A DNA stretch of 8,955 nucleotides from NCBI GenBank assembly GCA_020630355.1, contig JAHDBO010000070.1, positions 1 through 8,955 of the forward strand. The letters run 5' to 3'. Shown piece by piece: positions 1-6,699 of this stretch. The position numbers and the translations under genes are program-made. The DNA comes from Saprospiraceae bacterium (GTDB lineage Bacteria > Bacteroidota > Bacteroidia > Chitinophagales > Saprospiraceae). Within the stretch, counting starts at the first letter, position 1; each line of letters begins with the position of its first letter. A model generated the notes under the pieces. That model worked only from the letters and a program-made list of their open reading frames with translations. It was not told the DNA's origin and did not search any database.

Positions 1-29
1 CTCTCTGATTCCCCATTCAATGGGAAATA

Positions 30-59
30 GCGTCGGGCAAAGGCTCGGCGCTTTTTTTT
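30..59 (+). terminator. Rho-independent terminator of a plus-strand gene left of the window
   Basis: Two 9-nt arms (30-38 and 43-51) pair completely, with two G-U wobbles, around an AAAG loop. A run of eight T follows at 52-59. The polarity fits a plus-strand transcript entering from the left. The T-run overlaps the stop codon of the minus-strand receptor gene, so the two genes converge. Confidence 0.65.
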
Positions 60-2712
60 ACAATTCTATCCTAAAGCTCAAATTCCATGTACGGCTCAAA
101 AGATTGGATTCGTTTCCAAGTACGACACTTATGGGGATGCCATTATCATTAATGGATGAAATGATGGACTGCTCATATTTAAGGTTCGAACTATTCAAGG
201 CATTAAGTACAGAAACACCCAATATCGCATCCGTAGCACCAATCTTGAATTTGTAAGATGCGCCCAAATCCAATCGTCGATAAGCAGGTAAAAAAGATAG
301 CCTTTTCCTTGGGTCAATTATTTGTATATCCTCTCCATCCCCGATTACCCTGACATTGGTATATGGTCGTCCACTGCTGTAAATATAATCCATTCCGAAT
401 GAAAAAGCACCTAGGTGGTACTCATTGACCCATTTCAATTGATGCCGTCGGTCATCTTCAGATGGGAATGCTCTGCCCCTGGCAATTGCCTGAAATTGGT
501 GCGTTGTTTTACTTAAAGTGTAGGAAACATAGCTATCATAATTTTTATAACCAGCACTCAACATTACATCAATGCCTCTAGAGAGCCCTTCCCCTTCAAA
601 TAGGCGATAGTCTCTTGGGATTGTTGAATCTGTCCCACCTGTCCCCGGCATGACATTCGCATACTCCAAAACGCCTTTCATATCTTTTTGGTAGGCTTCA
701 ACATCTAGCAAAACCGCCCCTAGCCGCAAGCTCGCCCCTAGCATGATGTTTTGAGATTGAAGCACAGGAATTTGATTATCATCCGCATTCACCCAAAGTT
801 GCTTGGTTTCTCCTCGATATTCGTAATGTAGTTCCCGCAAAAATTGTTGGTAGTAACTGTAAGCTCCTTTGAACTGAATAGTTCCCAATTTCCAATTCGC
901 CGAAAGGCGGGGCGACCAATAAAAATCATTTGTGCCAGTATAACTTGTGCCTCGGAGTCCAGCCACTACTTGAAAACCATTTTCCAACTTCAAAGCATAT
1001 TCTCCATAGGCAGACCATTCCAACACCCGCGTATCATTCCCGAAAATTTGTTGTCCATTATCTTCAAATGCATAATCAACTTGATGATTTGTAAAAGCAG
1101 TTCCTAGTTTATAGGAGCTATTCACTTGCGTGAAAAAAGTATGTACGTCCACTCCAACATCTTGGACACCGTTTGCCTGCTCGAAGCCAAAATCGTTCAG
1201 CACCAAGTCCTCCCCTCTTTTTTGCTTGAGCAGTTCAAAAAGGCTAGAAGCTTCGTTTTGGTAATTGCTTACAAAAAGACTCGTATTCAATCCCCATTTT
1301 TCAGAAAAAACGTGCTTATATAACAGGCTAGAAGCGATATTCGACCAGTTTTCTTTTTCTGTATTTTCCAATAAGACTTCTTTGTGATTGCCCTCGTTGA
1401 CTTTTTGCGCAAAGGCATTGGATAACTTGTCTCCACTTCCGTAAAAATTGAAACTGAGGCTTTGCTTATCGCTCGGCTGCCATAGATATTTCCCATTTAC
1501 ATCAAAAAATCGAAAACTGGGATTGGACACCTGATTGGGCAATTCCAAACTTATATCCTCTACCGTTAACTCGTCATTGCGCTTAGGCGTAAAGGAATTG
1601 AATTTCGTGTTCGACACATCGGTAATCGTTGTTCTCGCCGCTAGAGAAAGGAGTTGTTTTTTGCCGAAAGGCACATTCAAAAACAAGGAAGTGTTCAATA
1701 AGTTAATCTCGCCCTCTAAAGTTAGGGAATCGGGAACAGACTGGCTTCCCTTCAACTCCACTACACCAGCTGTTTTGCCGCCATATTCGATAGGAAATAC
1801 ATTTTTATACAAATTCACTTCTTCTAAAAAAGCGGTATTGATAGCGTTAAAAACCCCGAAGTAATGATCGGCATGATATAAGGGCATCCCATCCAAAATC
1901 ATTAAAGTCTCATCGCTGTTGCTCCCTCGGATTTTGATCTCGGCAGAAGTATCGTCTGAGGCATTGATGCCGGGTAAAAGTTGTAATTGTCGGGACAAAT
2001 CGCTCCCTGCCAATCCAGAAGTCGTATTTTGCAACTGTCTTTTATTGAGCCGAATCGCATTGTCTTCATTACTAACAACAACCGCTTTTTCTCTGTTGAC
2101 AATGGTCACCTCATTGATACCAAAACTACCTGTCGTCAGTGCAGCTACTAAAAATTCATCCTTGTTTTCTCGTAGTAGATAACGACGGTCTCGGTAGCCC
2201 AGATAATGAACAATCATTGCTTTATCTTGGTGTTCTTCAGGTATTTCCAAATCAAATTGCCCTTGCTCATCGGTGTAAGTCCCGATATTCGTCCCTTCAA
2301 TGCTGACCGTAGCAAAAGGCAAAGAAGCCTTTTCTTGATAATCCACAACCTTCCCTTTAAGATGAAAGCCCTTGTTATAGCGTTTGGTAGGGACAACTTT
2401 ATAATTTTCTGCTTTACGCAAAAGGACATTGTCCCCAAATACCTTAAAGTCGATTTGTTTGTCTCCAAGCAATTGATCCAGCACTTCTGGCAGACTGGCA
2501 TTATTAAATTGTACTTGTACCTTTTTGTTTTTAATATGTTCGGTAGCGTAAGAAAAACGAATGGGATAGGAGGTTTCTAAATCCTTGAAAACCTGCTCTA
2601 AGCTCCGTTCCTTGGCTTGATAAGTTATTTTTAAATCATCGAGACTAATCTGGGCAAATAGCCAGCTAGTCCCTAGTATTCCAAGTATGAGTAGTAGTGG
2701 TTTTTTCAGCAA
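58..2712 (-). CDS. TonB-dependent outer-membrane receptor with STN signalling domain (FecA-like transducer)
   Basis: This 884-residue protein probably imports a ligand across the outer membrane using TonB energy and signals its presence to the neighbouring FecR protein. Domains seen in order: a signal peptide (1-20, ending WLFA before Q21); an STN domain (about 22-100); a carboxypeptidase-like regulatory beta-sandwich (about 116-195, with GKVVD, PFATVSIEGTNIGTYTDEQG and LGY); a plug (about 212-325, with LLPGI, IKIRGSNSDETLMILDGMPLY and EYGGKTAGVVELKG); then a long barrel ending in a beta-strand (TWNLSFRIEL). STN domains in this family are the arm that contacts FecR. No SusD-like partner is present and the length is short for SusC, so I do not call it a glycan transporter. 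The ligand is unknown. The gene begins 12 nt after the FecR stop. The start is TTG: a FecR stop lies five codons upstream in the same frame, and the first ATG in the gene is at about residue 166. Confidence 0.93.
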   Translation of the reverse strand: MLKKPLLLILGILGTSWLFAQISLDDLKITYQAKERSLEQVFKDLETSYPIRFSYATEHIKNKKVQVQFNNASLPEVLDQLLGDKQIDFKVFGDNVLLRKAENYKVVPTKRYNKGFHLKGKVVDYQEKASLPFATVSIEGTNIGTYTDEQGQFDLEIPEEHQDKAMIVHYLGYRDRRYLLRENKDEFLVAALTTGSFGINEVTIVNREKAVVVSNEDNAIRLNKRQLQNTTSGLAGSDLSRQLQLLPGINASDDTSAEIKIRGSNSDETLMILDGMPLYHADHYFGVFNAINTAFLEEVNLYKNVFPIEYGGKTAGVVELKGSQSVPDSLTLEGEINLLNTSLFLNVPFGKKQLLSLAARTTITDVSNTKFNSFTPKRNDELTVEDISLELPNQVSNPSFRFFDVNGKYLWQPSDKQSLSFNFYGSGDKLSNAFAQKVNEGNHKEVLLENTEKENWSNIASSLLYKHVFSEKWGLNTSLFVSNYQNEASSLFELLKQKRGEDLVLNDFGFEQANGVQDVGVDVHTFFTQVNSSYKLGTAFTNHQVDYAFEDNGQQIFGNDTRVLEWSAYGEYALKLENGFQVVAGLRGTSYTGTNDFYWSPRLSANWKLGTIQFKGAYSYYQQFLRELHYEYRGETKQLWVNADDNQIPVLQSQNIMLGASLRLGAVLLDVEAYQKDMKGVLEYANVMPGTGGTDSTIPRDYRLFEGEGLSRGIDVMLSAGYKNYDSYVSYTLSKTTHQFQAIARGRAFPSEDDRRHQLKWVNEYHLGAFSFGMDYIYSSGRPYTNVRVIGDGEDIQIIDPRKRLSFLPAYRRLDLGASYKFKIGATDAILGVSVLNALNSSNLKYEQSIISSINDNGIPISVVLGNESNLLSRTWNLSFRIEL

Positions 2713-2724
2713 TTTGCGCTGGTT

Positions 2725-3723
2725 TTATTTCTTTTTGACAAAAATTTTCGTTCCATCTATTTGATATTCCAAATCCATAGGCCAGCAAACCTCTTGTAAT
2801 GCCGATTCTAAGTTTTCCGTCTTAAAGCTACCTGTAAACTGTAAATAATCAACATCCTCTGCTATTTCCATTTGCACTCCATACGCACGTTCAATATCAC
2901 GAGCGACCTGCCCTATCCTATCTCCTTCGTAGGCATAAATCCCACTTCGCCAAGCACTACGAGCCGTATTTGGTATTTTATCTATTGTACTATGTATTCC
3001 ATTTAGAACGAGTACATTTTTGTTTTTAGTTAGGATGGTTTCTGTATCACCTGATTGGACGGATACTTTACCCGTTTCGCAGACTACTTTTAACTCCTCC
3101 CCTCTCGCAAAAACATTAAAGCTGGTTCCTAGCACTTCCACGCTACCTGTTGGGGTTTCCACAATAAAAGAATTGCCTTTTTCGACCTCAAAGAAAGCCT
3201 CTCCCCTCAATCTAAGTCGGCGCCCTTTTCCCCAATTCGCCTTATCATAATCTAGTTTGGAAGATGCATTCAGATAAGCGACAGAACCATCGGGCAATTG
3301 TACCGTTTTGCGCATGGCTGATGCCGCCAAGACATTCGTATCATAACTTGGCGTAAAATTACTTCCTGAGGGTAAATTAAAAAAGACCAATAAAGCAATC
3401 GCCGCCGCTATCCCTGCAGGAATCAAGTAGCGAAGCATACGGGGTCGGGCTTTCATTGCCACAACCTTTGCTTGCTTATGCTGAGTTTTTGATTCAATAC
3501 GTTTCCACAATTCATCTTCAATTGCCTTTGGCACAGCCTCGTCATCAAAAACCAGTAACTCGACTAAGGCTTTTGCTTGTTCGATTTGCTCCGATTTCTC
3601 GGGATTTTTTTGCCGAAAGGCTTCCCAAAAAGAAACATCTCCTTCATCAGATTGCCGAACCCAGTTTACAAAACTGCTTTCTTCTGCAAAGTCTTGAACA
3701 TCATATTGTAAATATTTCTCCAT
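2725..3723 (-). CDS. FecR-family anti-sigma factor (inner-membrane sensor)
   Basis: This is a single-pass inner-membrane protein that probably holds or controls the ECF sigma factor until the TonB receptor signals. Residues below are numbered from the upstream ATG at 3735. The cytoplasmic part (about 5-98) carries the sigma-binding region (VNWVRQSDEGDVSFWEAF). One membrane helix lies at about 102-120 (YLIPAGIAAAIALLVFF). The FecR domain spans about 139-230, with TVQLPDGSVAYLNASSKL, RLRGEAFFEVEKG and TPTGSVEVLGTSFNVFA. A C-terminal DUF4974/STN-like domain spans about 267-336. I chose ATG 3723 (MEKYLQYDVQDF, 332 aa) over 3735 because homologues usually start this way. The gene is tightly coupled to the receptor. 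Unusually, two lipoprotein genes separate it from the sigma gene. About 160 nt lies upstream. It holds GGGAGTAC (3755-3762, minus), one base from the GTGAGTAC motif seen elsewhere here, but without the second half. Confidence 0.92.
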   Translation of the reverse strand: MEKYLQYDVQDFAEESSFVNWVRQSDEGDVSFWEAFRQKNPEKSEQIEQAKALVELLVFDDEAVPKAIEDELWKRIESKTQHKQAKVVAMKARPRMLRYLIPAGIAAAIALLVFFNLPSGSNFTPSYDTNVLAASAMRKTVQLPDGSVAYLNASSKLDYDKANWGKGRRLRLRGEAFFEVEKGNSFIVETPTGSVEVLGTSFNVFARGEELKVVCETGKVSVQSGDTETILTKNKNVLVLNGIHSTIDKIPNTARSAWRSGIYAYEGDRIGQVARDIERAYGVQMEIAEDVDYLQFTGSFKTENLESALQEVCWPMDLEYQIDGTKIFVKKK

Positions 3724-3893
3724 ATAAAAAAGCATCAGTACTGGTCATAAAATAGTACTCCCTTTAGGGTTTTATCGATTAGTTCACCTCCTATGTAAGC
3801 AAAATCATAGCTCTTGTTTTTTTGGCATCACTCCCGATAAATCGAGAAATTGTGCATGAGGTATACTTTCGGGGTTCTTAGCGACTTCTAAAA

Positions 3894-4364
3894 TTACTGC
3901 TCGAACAATTCATCTAAAAATTCAGCACGAGTGGTTTTGTTATAATTTAATTGACAACTAGCCGTCCCACTATTCATAATACTCACACAGACCCCATTGG
4001 CATCGATGTCATCATTATGTCCCAAGTCGAGTACACAATGCCCCAGTTCGTGAAAGACCAACAGCTCCCGTTTTACATCTACATTCGATATCCAATACTG
4101 TTGATCCAAGACTATTTCCCTGCTATCGTTCGTATAGACGATGCACTGCCCGATGACTCGCTCCCCTTGTATATTATTGAACCGTGCAACAAGCCCCTTC
4201 AAATCCAGCTCAACGTTGCGCAGTTCAGCTTCTTCTACAAAGCGGTCAACGTATTCCTGAATTTCTGGATCAATTTCAGTTGCAGGGACAGTATCATTTT
4301 CATTTTGACATGCCACAAAAAAGAATAAAAAACATACAAATATCCAATTTCCAATTTTGCCCAT
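3894..4364 (-). CDS. Small metallopeptidase-like lipoprotein 1
   Basis: This 156-residue protein has a lipoprotein signal peptide ending FFVAC, with C19 the predicted lipidated cysteine. It carries a zinc-protease signature: H105-E106-L-G-H109, a further His at 116, then SIM (128-130), which resembles the Met-turn of metzincins. The third His is seven residues after the second, one more than in the classical HExxHxxGxxH motif. Four cysteines (74, 110, 126, 137) match in number and spacing those of the neighbouring paralogue, which suggests two disulfides. About half of residues 31-156 are identical to that paralogue by hand alignment. Acidic and polar residues follow the lipid cysteine (CQNEND), consistent with export to the cell surface, but this is inference. 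It may cleave peptides or proteins, or be an inactive relative. A 195-nt gap separates it from lipoprotein 2, so it may have its own promoter. Confidence 0.8.
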   Translation of the reverse strand: MGKIGNWIFVCFLFFFVACQNENDTVPATEIDPEIQEYVDRFVEEAELRNVELDLKGLVARFNNIQGERVIGQCIVYTNDSREIVLDQQYWISNVDVKRELLVFHELGHCVLDLGHNDDIDANGVCVSIMNSGTASCQLNYNKTTRAEFLDELFEQ

Positions 4365-4383
4365 TTTTCATGGTTTTATTCAA

Positions 4384-4447
4384 TAGACATTATTCTATTT
4401 TCGATTTTGGTAAAAACAGTAGGCTATAAAGTTTTGATTTTCAATCT
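4384..4447 (+). repeat. Dispersed 64-nt repeat, copy A
   Basis: This stretch aligns without gaps to 8892-8955, with 52 of 64 bases identical. The best-conserved parts are TTCTATTTTCGATTT near the left end, TAGGCTA in the middle and TTGATTTTCAATCT at the right end. Copy A lies 20 nt upstream of the start codon of lipoprotein 1. Its strand is arbitrary. It could be a small mobile repeat or a conserved leader sequence. Confidence 0.6.
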
Positions 4448-4492
4448 AATATCTAAAGACTAACTACTAATATCTGATTTTAGAATAAAATC
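4446..4492. repeat. Paired CTAATATCT direct repeats followed by a small hairpin
   Basis: CTAATATCT occurs at 4446-4454 and 4467-4475, a 21-nt spacing or about two helical turns. The second copy abuts a perfect 7-bp inverted repeat, GATTTTA-GAA-TAAAATC (4476-4492). It sits between the two lipoprotein genes, upstream of lipoprotein 1, and could be an operator. The region is very AT-rich, so chance is a real alternative. Confidence 0.25.
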
Positions 4493-4559
4493 TAATAAAT
4501 TAAAATAAGGAACAAATCAAAGAACAACTTCCATATTCTTTGTTAGCCTCCTTTCCCTT

Positions 4560-5033
4560 TTACCCACCAAATAATTCGTCTAGATAGCCCGAACGAGTCA
4601 GCTCGCTATAGTTGAATCTACAATTGCTTGTACCGCTATGCATAATACTCGCACAAGTACCATTTGTATTCTGCGACTCATCGTGTGCTCTATCCAAGAT
4701 ACAATGCCCTAGCTCGTGGAATACGATAAATTCCCGTATCAAATCTCCGCTTCTATCCCAAACAGATTTATCGATGACCACTTCTCTCGAACCATCCGTG
4801 TAGGAAATGCACTGTCCTGCAACATCTTCCCTGTCAATGTCTGATAAATTGGCTGTCAAATTTTCAAAATCCACTTCCACACCTCTTGTATCTGCCTCTG
4901 TCTGAAAACGCCTGACATACATCTCTATTGCTGCATCTATATTATCATTCAGTTCGATAGGTTCGTCGTCTTGGCAAGCTAAAAAACCAAACAACAACAC
5001 CGCAAAAAACCATTTATAAATCCCTTTCATCAT
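4560..5033 (-). CDS. Small metallopeptidase-like lipoprotein 2
   Basis: A paralogue of the next gene, 157 aa. Its lipoprotein signal peptide ends GFLAC with C20 lipidated, and the following QDDEP resembles the acidic export signals that send Bacteroidota lipoproteins to the cell surface. The same putative zinc site is present: H106-E107-L-G-H110, H117 and SIM (129-131), with HELGHCILDRAH as the core. Cysteines 75, 111, 127 and 138 match the paralogue. The alignment to lipoprotein 1 runs from residue 32 to the end without gaps, so the pair is a tandem duplication that has since diverged. The first ATG (5033) and the second (5030) are both possible starts. It follows the sigma gene by 48 nt and could be in its transcript, but a candidate promoter of its own lies at 5054-5083. 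Substrate and activity are unknown. Confidence 0.82.
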   Translation of the reverse strand: MMKGIYKWFFAVLLFGFLACQDDEPIELNDNIDAAIEMYVRRFQTEADTRGVEVDFENLTANLSDIDREDVAGQCISYTDGSREVVIDKSVWDRSGDLIREFIVFHELGHCILDRAHDESQNTNGTCASIMHSGTSNCRFNYSELTRSGYLDELFGG

Positions 5034-5053
5034 TTATGAAGCTTTTATAGTTA

Positions 5054-5083
5054 AAGACCAATATTGAGCTTTTGTACTCACTT
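5054..5083 (-). promoter_or_regulatory. Candidate ECF-type promoter upstream of lipoprotein 2
   Basis: On the minus strand this reads AAGTGAGTACAAAA (5083-5070), and GGTCTT (5059-5054) starts 14 nt after GTAC. The same two parts, with the same 14-nt gap, occur at 5734-5763 upstream of the divergent lipoprotein. The element overlaps the sigma stop codon and lies about 20 nt before the ATG of lipoprotein 2. The promoter role is inference. Confidence 0.35.
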
Positions 5084-5666
5084 AACCAGAAAAAATTAAT
5101 CTTAGTGTACTTAGTGCTAGAAAAACCAATACAAAAGTCATCAACTTAGCTAATTTCTGCAAGGCTCTGAAAACTAAATTCCTCGAAGATTGATAGTTTA
5201 AACCCATTGCTTCCGAAATGGCATTGTAATCCATATCGGCATAGTATTTCAAGTAGAGTACTTCTTTTTGGCGACTGCTCAGTTGCTCGAATGCTATTTT
5301 TAGTTGGTTCTTTTTGGCGGCATCCATTTCGTTATTGACCATGATTTGGTCAATTGCCAATACGACATCGAAATGTTTTTCCTCCAGTTCTATCCCTGTG
5401 TTTTTGATATTCTTCTTGTTGGCACGAAATAATTTCCTGCGGAGCGCCACTAGCAAATAAGGACGAATGGCATCCGTAGTCGACAATTTTGAGCGATTAT
5501 TCCAAATTTCGACAAATAAATCCTGAATAGCGTCTTCTACTGTTGCTTCATCAGAGGAGAAACGTCTTCCATAATTATATAAATAAGAGAAATGCGCCCT
5601 ATATATTTTTTCAAGAGCATTGTGATTCCCTGTTTGTAATTGTCGCCAGAGTTCTTGGTCAGACAT
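5082..5666 (-). CDS. ECF-type RNA polymerase sigma factor with hydrophobic C-terminal tail
   Basis: This sigma-70 family ECF factor (194 aa) would direct RNA polymerase to a small regulon when released by FecR. Region 2 lies at about residues 17-85 (ALEKIYRAHFSYLYNYGRRF, VEDAIQDLFVEIWNNR, RPYLLVALRRKLF). Region 4 lies at about 124-175 (FEQLSSRQKEVLYLKYYADM, then AISEAMGLNYQSSRNLVFRA). I chose ATG 5666 (MSDQELWRQL) because it starts in the usual place for the family. An in-frame extension to 5783 adds 39 residues with no family resemblance and lies in the promoter region. Region 4 is followed by a strongly hydrophobic end (TFVLVFLALSTLRLIF, about 177-192), long enough for a membrane helix, so the protein may associate with the membrane. 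It is the first gene of the minus-strand locus. Confidence 0.92.
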   Translation of the reverse strand: MSDQELWRQLQTGNHNALEKIYRAHFSYLYNYGRRFSSDEATVEDAIQDLFVEIWNNRSKLSTTDAIRPYLLVALRRKLFRANKKNIKNTGIELEEKHFDVVLAIDQIMVNNEMDAAKKNQLKIAFEQLSSRQKEVLYLKYYADMDYNAISEAMGLNYQSSRNLVFRALQKLAKLMTFVLVFLALSTLRLIFSG

Positions 5667-5733
5667 TGTATATTTTGATTTAAAAGTCTGCCCTAAATAT
5701 AGTCGAAAATTATTTTTTAATTTTTTTTTAAAA

Positions 5734-5763
5734 AAGTGAGTACAAAAAAAGCAGCTAGGACTT
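5734..5763 (+). promoter_or_regulatory. Candidate ECF-type promoter upstream of the duplicated-domain lipoprotein
   Basis: AAGTGAGTACAAAA at 5734-5747 is followed by GGACTT at 5758-5763, with 14 nt between GTAC and GG. This is the same architecture as at 5054-5083 upstream of lipoprotein 2. It points toward the plus-strand gene at 5851, giving a leader of roughly 80 nt. The flanking DNA is A/T-rich, so the A-run adds little weight. The match in GTGAGTAC and the equal spacing are the main evidence. Confidence 0.35.
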
Positions 5764-5777
5764 ATCCCCATGTAAGC

Positions 5778-5793
5778 AATCAAATATTCGATT
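5778..5793. promoter_or_regulatory. Imperfect 16-bp palindrome in the divergent intergenic region
   Basis: AATCAAATATTCGATT differs from its reverse complement by one mismatched pair only (14 of 16 positions symmetric). It lies between the divergently transcribed sigma gene and the lipoprotein at 5851, where a dimeric regulator could act on both. No regulator is identified. Confidence 0.25.
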
Positions 5794-5850
5794 GAATTTC
5801 ATGAAAAAGTGTCTTTTTAGACCAAATATTTAAAATCAAAAATCATACAG

Positions 5851-6546
5851 ATGTTAAAAAGAAATTTAAAAACTGTTGCCTTTGCGCTAATCGCTTTTTG
5901 TGCTGTTATTTTCACTTCTTGCGAAGAAAAAAATGCTCTTGAAGTATTGGATATTCAAAGTTTCACGGATGGTGCTATTGCCGATTTCCAAGGAGATGCC
6001 GTAGGAAAAGGACGTTGCTTGGAGTTTGTCTTCCCACTTTCAGTCACTTTTTCCGATGGCACTACCGCTGAAGCGAGCGACTATGAAAACTTATTTGAAA
6101 CCATAAAAACTTGGTATGAGACGAATGATGTAAAACCAAGCAGGGAGAACAAACCTCAATTGGCCTTCCCAATTCAAGTCATCAACGAAGAAGCACAAAT
6201 CATAGATGTGGACTCTAGAGAAGCACTTAGAGAATTGAGGAGAGAATGTGGCAGTCGATTCGACAAGCCAAGAGACAAGGGCAAGTGCAAAGGTGGTCGA
6301 GGACATCACTGTTTCAAACTCGTCTTTCCTATCAGTCTCAATATCGGTGGGGAAGTACAAACATTTGAAGACAGGGCAGCGATGAAAGACGCTATCAGGT
6401 CTTATAAAGAAACAGCTGGTGAAGATGCGGAGCGACCGACTTTGGTATTCCCCATCACAGTAGAAGACGAAGAGGGTAATCAGGTAGAAGTAGCCAGCAA
6501 AGAAGCGCTACAAGCACTTAAAGAAAGCTGTACCGACAACGATTAA
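5851..6546 (+). CDS. Lipoprotein with two tandem copies of an uncharacterised Cys-bracketed domain
   Basis: I recognise no named function in this 231-aa protein. A lipoprotein signal peptide ends VIFTSC (C24), followed by EEKN. Two similar domains follow. Domain 1 (about 56-133) opens CLEFVFPLSV, continues to LAFPIQV and SREALRELRREC. Domain 2 (about 154-227) opens CFKLVFPISL, continues to LVFPITVEDEEG and SKEALQALKESC. Each domain begins and ends with a cysteine (56/133 and 154/227), which suggests one disulfide per domain in the periplasm or on the surface. The linker (134-153) is basic and includes GGRGHHC. The gene is divergent from the sigma factor, has a candidate shared promoter motif upstream (5734-5763), and ends in a strong terminator, so it is monocistronic. 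It could be a surface binding protein of the regulon, which is inference. Confidence 0.8.
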   Translation: MLKRNLKTVAFALIAFCAVIFTSCEEKNALEVLDIQSFTDGAIADFQGDAVGKGRCLEFVFPLSVTFSDGTTAEASDYENLFETIKTWYETNDVKPSRENKPQLAFPIQVINEEAQIIDVDSREALRELRRECGSRFDKPRDKGKCKGGRGHHCFKLVFPISLNIGGEVQTFEDRAAMKDAIRSYKETAGEDAERPTLVFPITVEDEEGNQVEVASKEALQALKESCTDND

Positions 6547-6580
6547 TCAGAGGTTTTTCAGTATTTTTTTGGGTATGTAC

Positions 6581-6618
6581 ACCCCCACTAGCTGCATTGC
6601 TAGTGGGGGTTGCTTTTT
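6581..6618 (+). terminator. Strong Rho-independent terminator after the duplicated-domain lipoprotein
   Basis: A perfect 12-bp stem, ACCCCCACTAGC (6581-6592) with GCTAGTGGGGGT (6599-6610), closes a TGCATT loop. TGC and five T follow at 6614-6618. It begins 34 nt after the stop codon of the upstream gene. Confidence 0.9.
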
Positions 6619-6644
6619 CGGGTTTCGGGTTTCGGGTTTCGGGT
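6617..6644 (+). repeat. Heptamer tandem repeat TTCGGGT, four copies
   Basis: Four perfect, back-to-back copies of TTCGGGT begin at the tail of the terminator T-run. A second array with the same 7-bp period but a different unit lies 55 nt downstream. Such heptamer arrays are, to my recollection, frequent between genes in Bacteroidota. Copy number may vary by replication slippage. Confidence 0.9.
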
Positions 6645-6699
6645 AAAATTTGTTTCAAGTAGAATATTTGGACTTAAAATTTCAAAACCCACCAATTTG

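Noticed and set aside
844..2580. Several 65- to 124-codon frames on the plus strand opposite the receptor gene
   Set aside because: They lie antisense inside an intact receptor gene with clear domains and show no family features of their own.
3785..3792. Perfect Shine-Dalgarno-like AGGAGGTG on the minus strand before FecR
   Set aside because: No start codon follows at a usable distance, FecR starts more than 45 nt away, and Bacteroidota rarely use such sites.
4518..4542. CAAAGAA/TTCTTTG hairpin after lipoprotein 2 as a terminator
   Set aside because: The stem is only 7 bp and A/T-rich, with an 11-nt loop and no clean T-run on either strand.
5667..5783. 39-residue N-terminal extension of the sigma factor
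   Set aside because: It has no resemblance to sigma factors, crosses a poly-A/T tract and overlaps the candidate promoter. ATG 5666 starts at the family's usual position.
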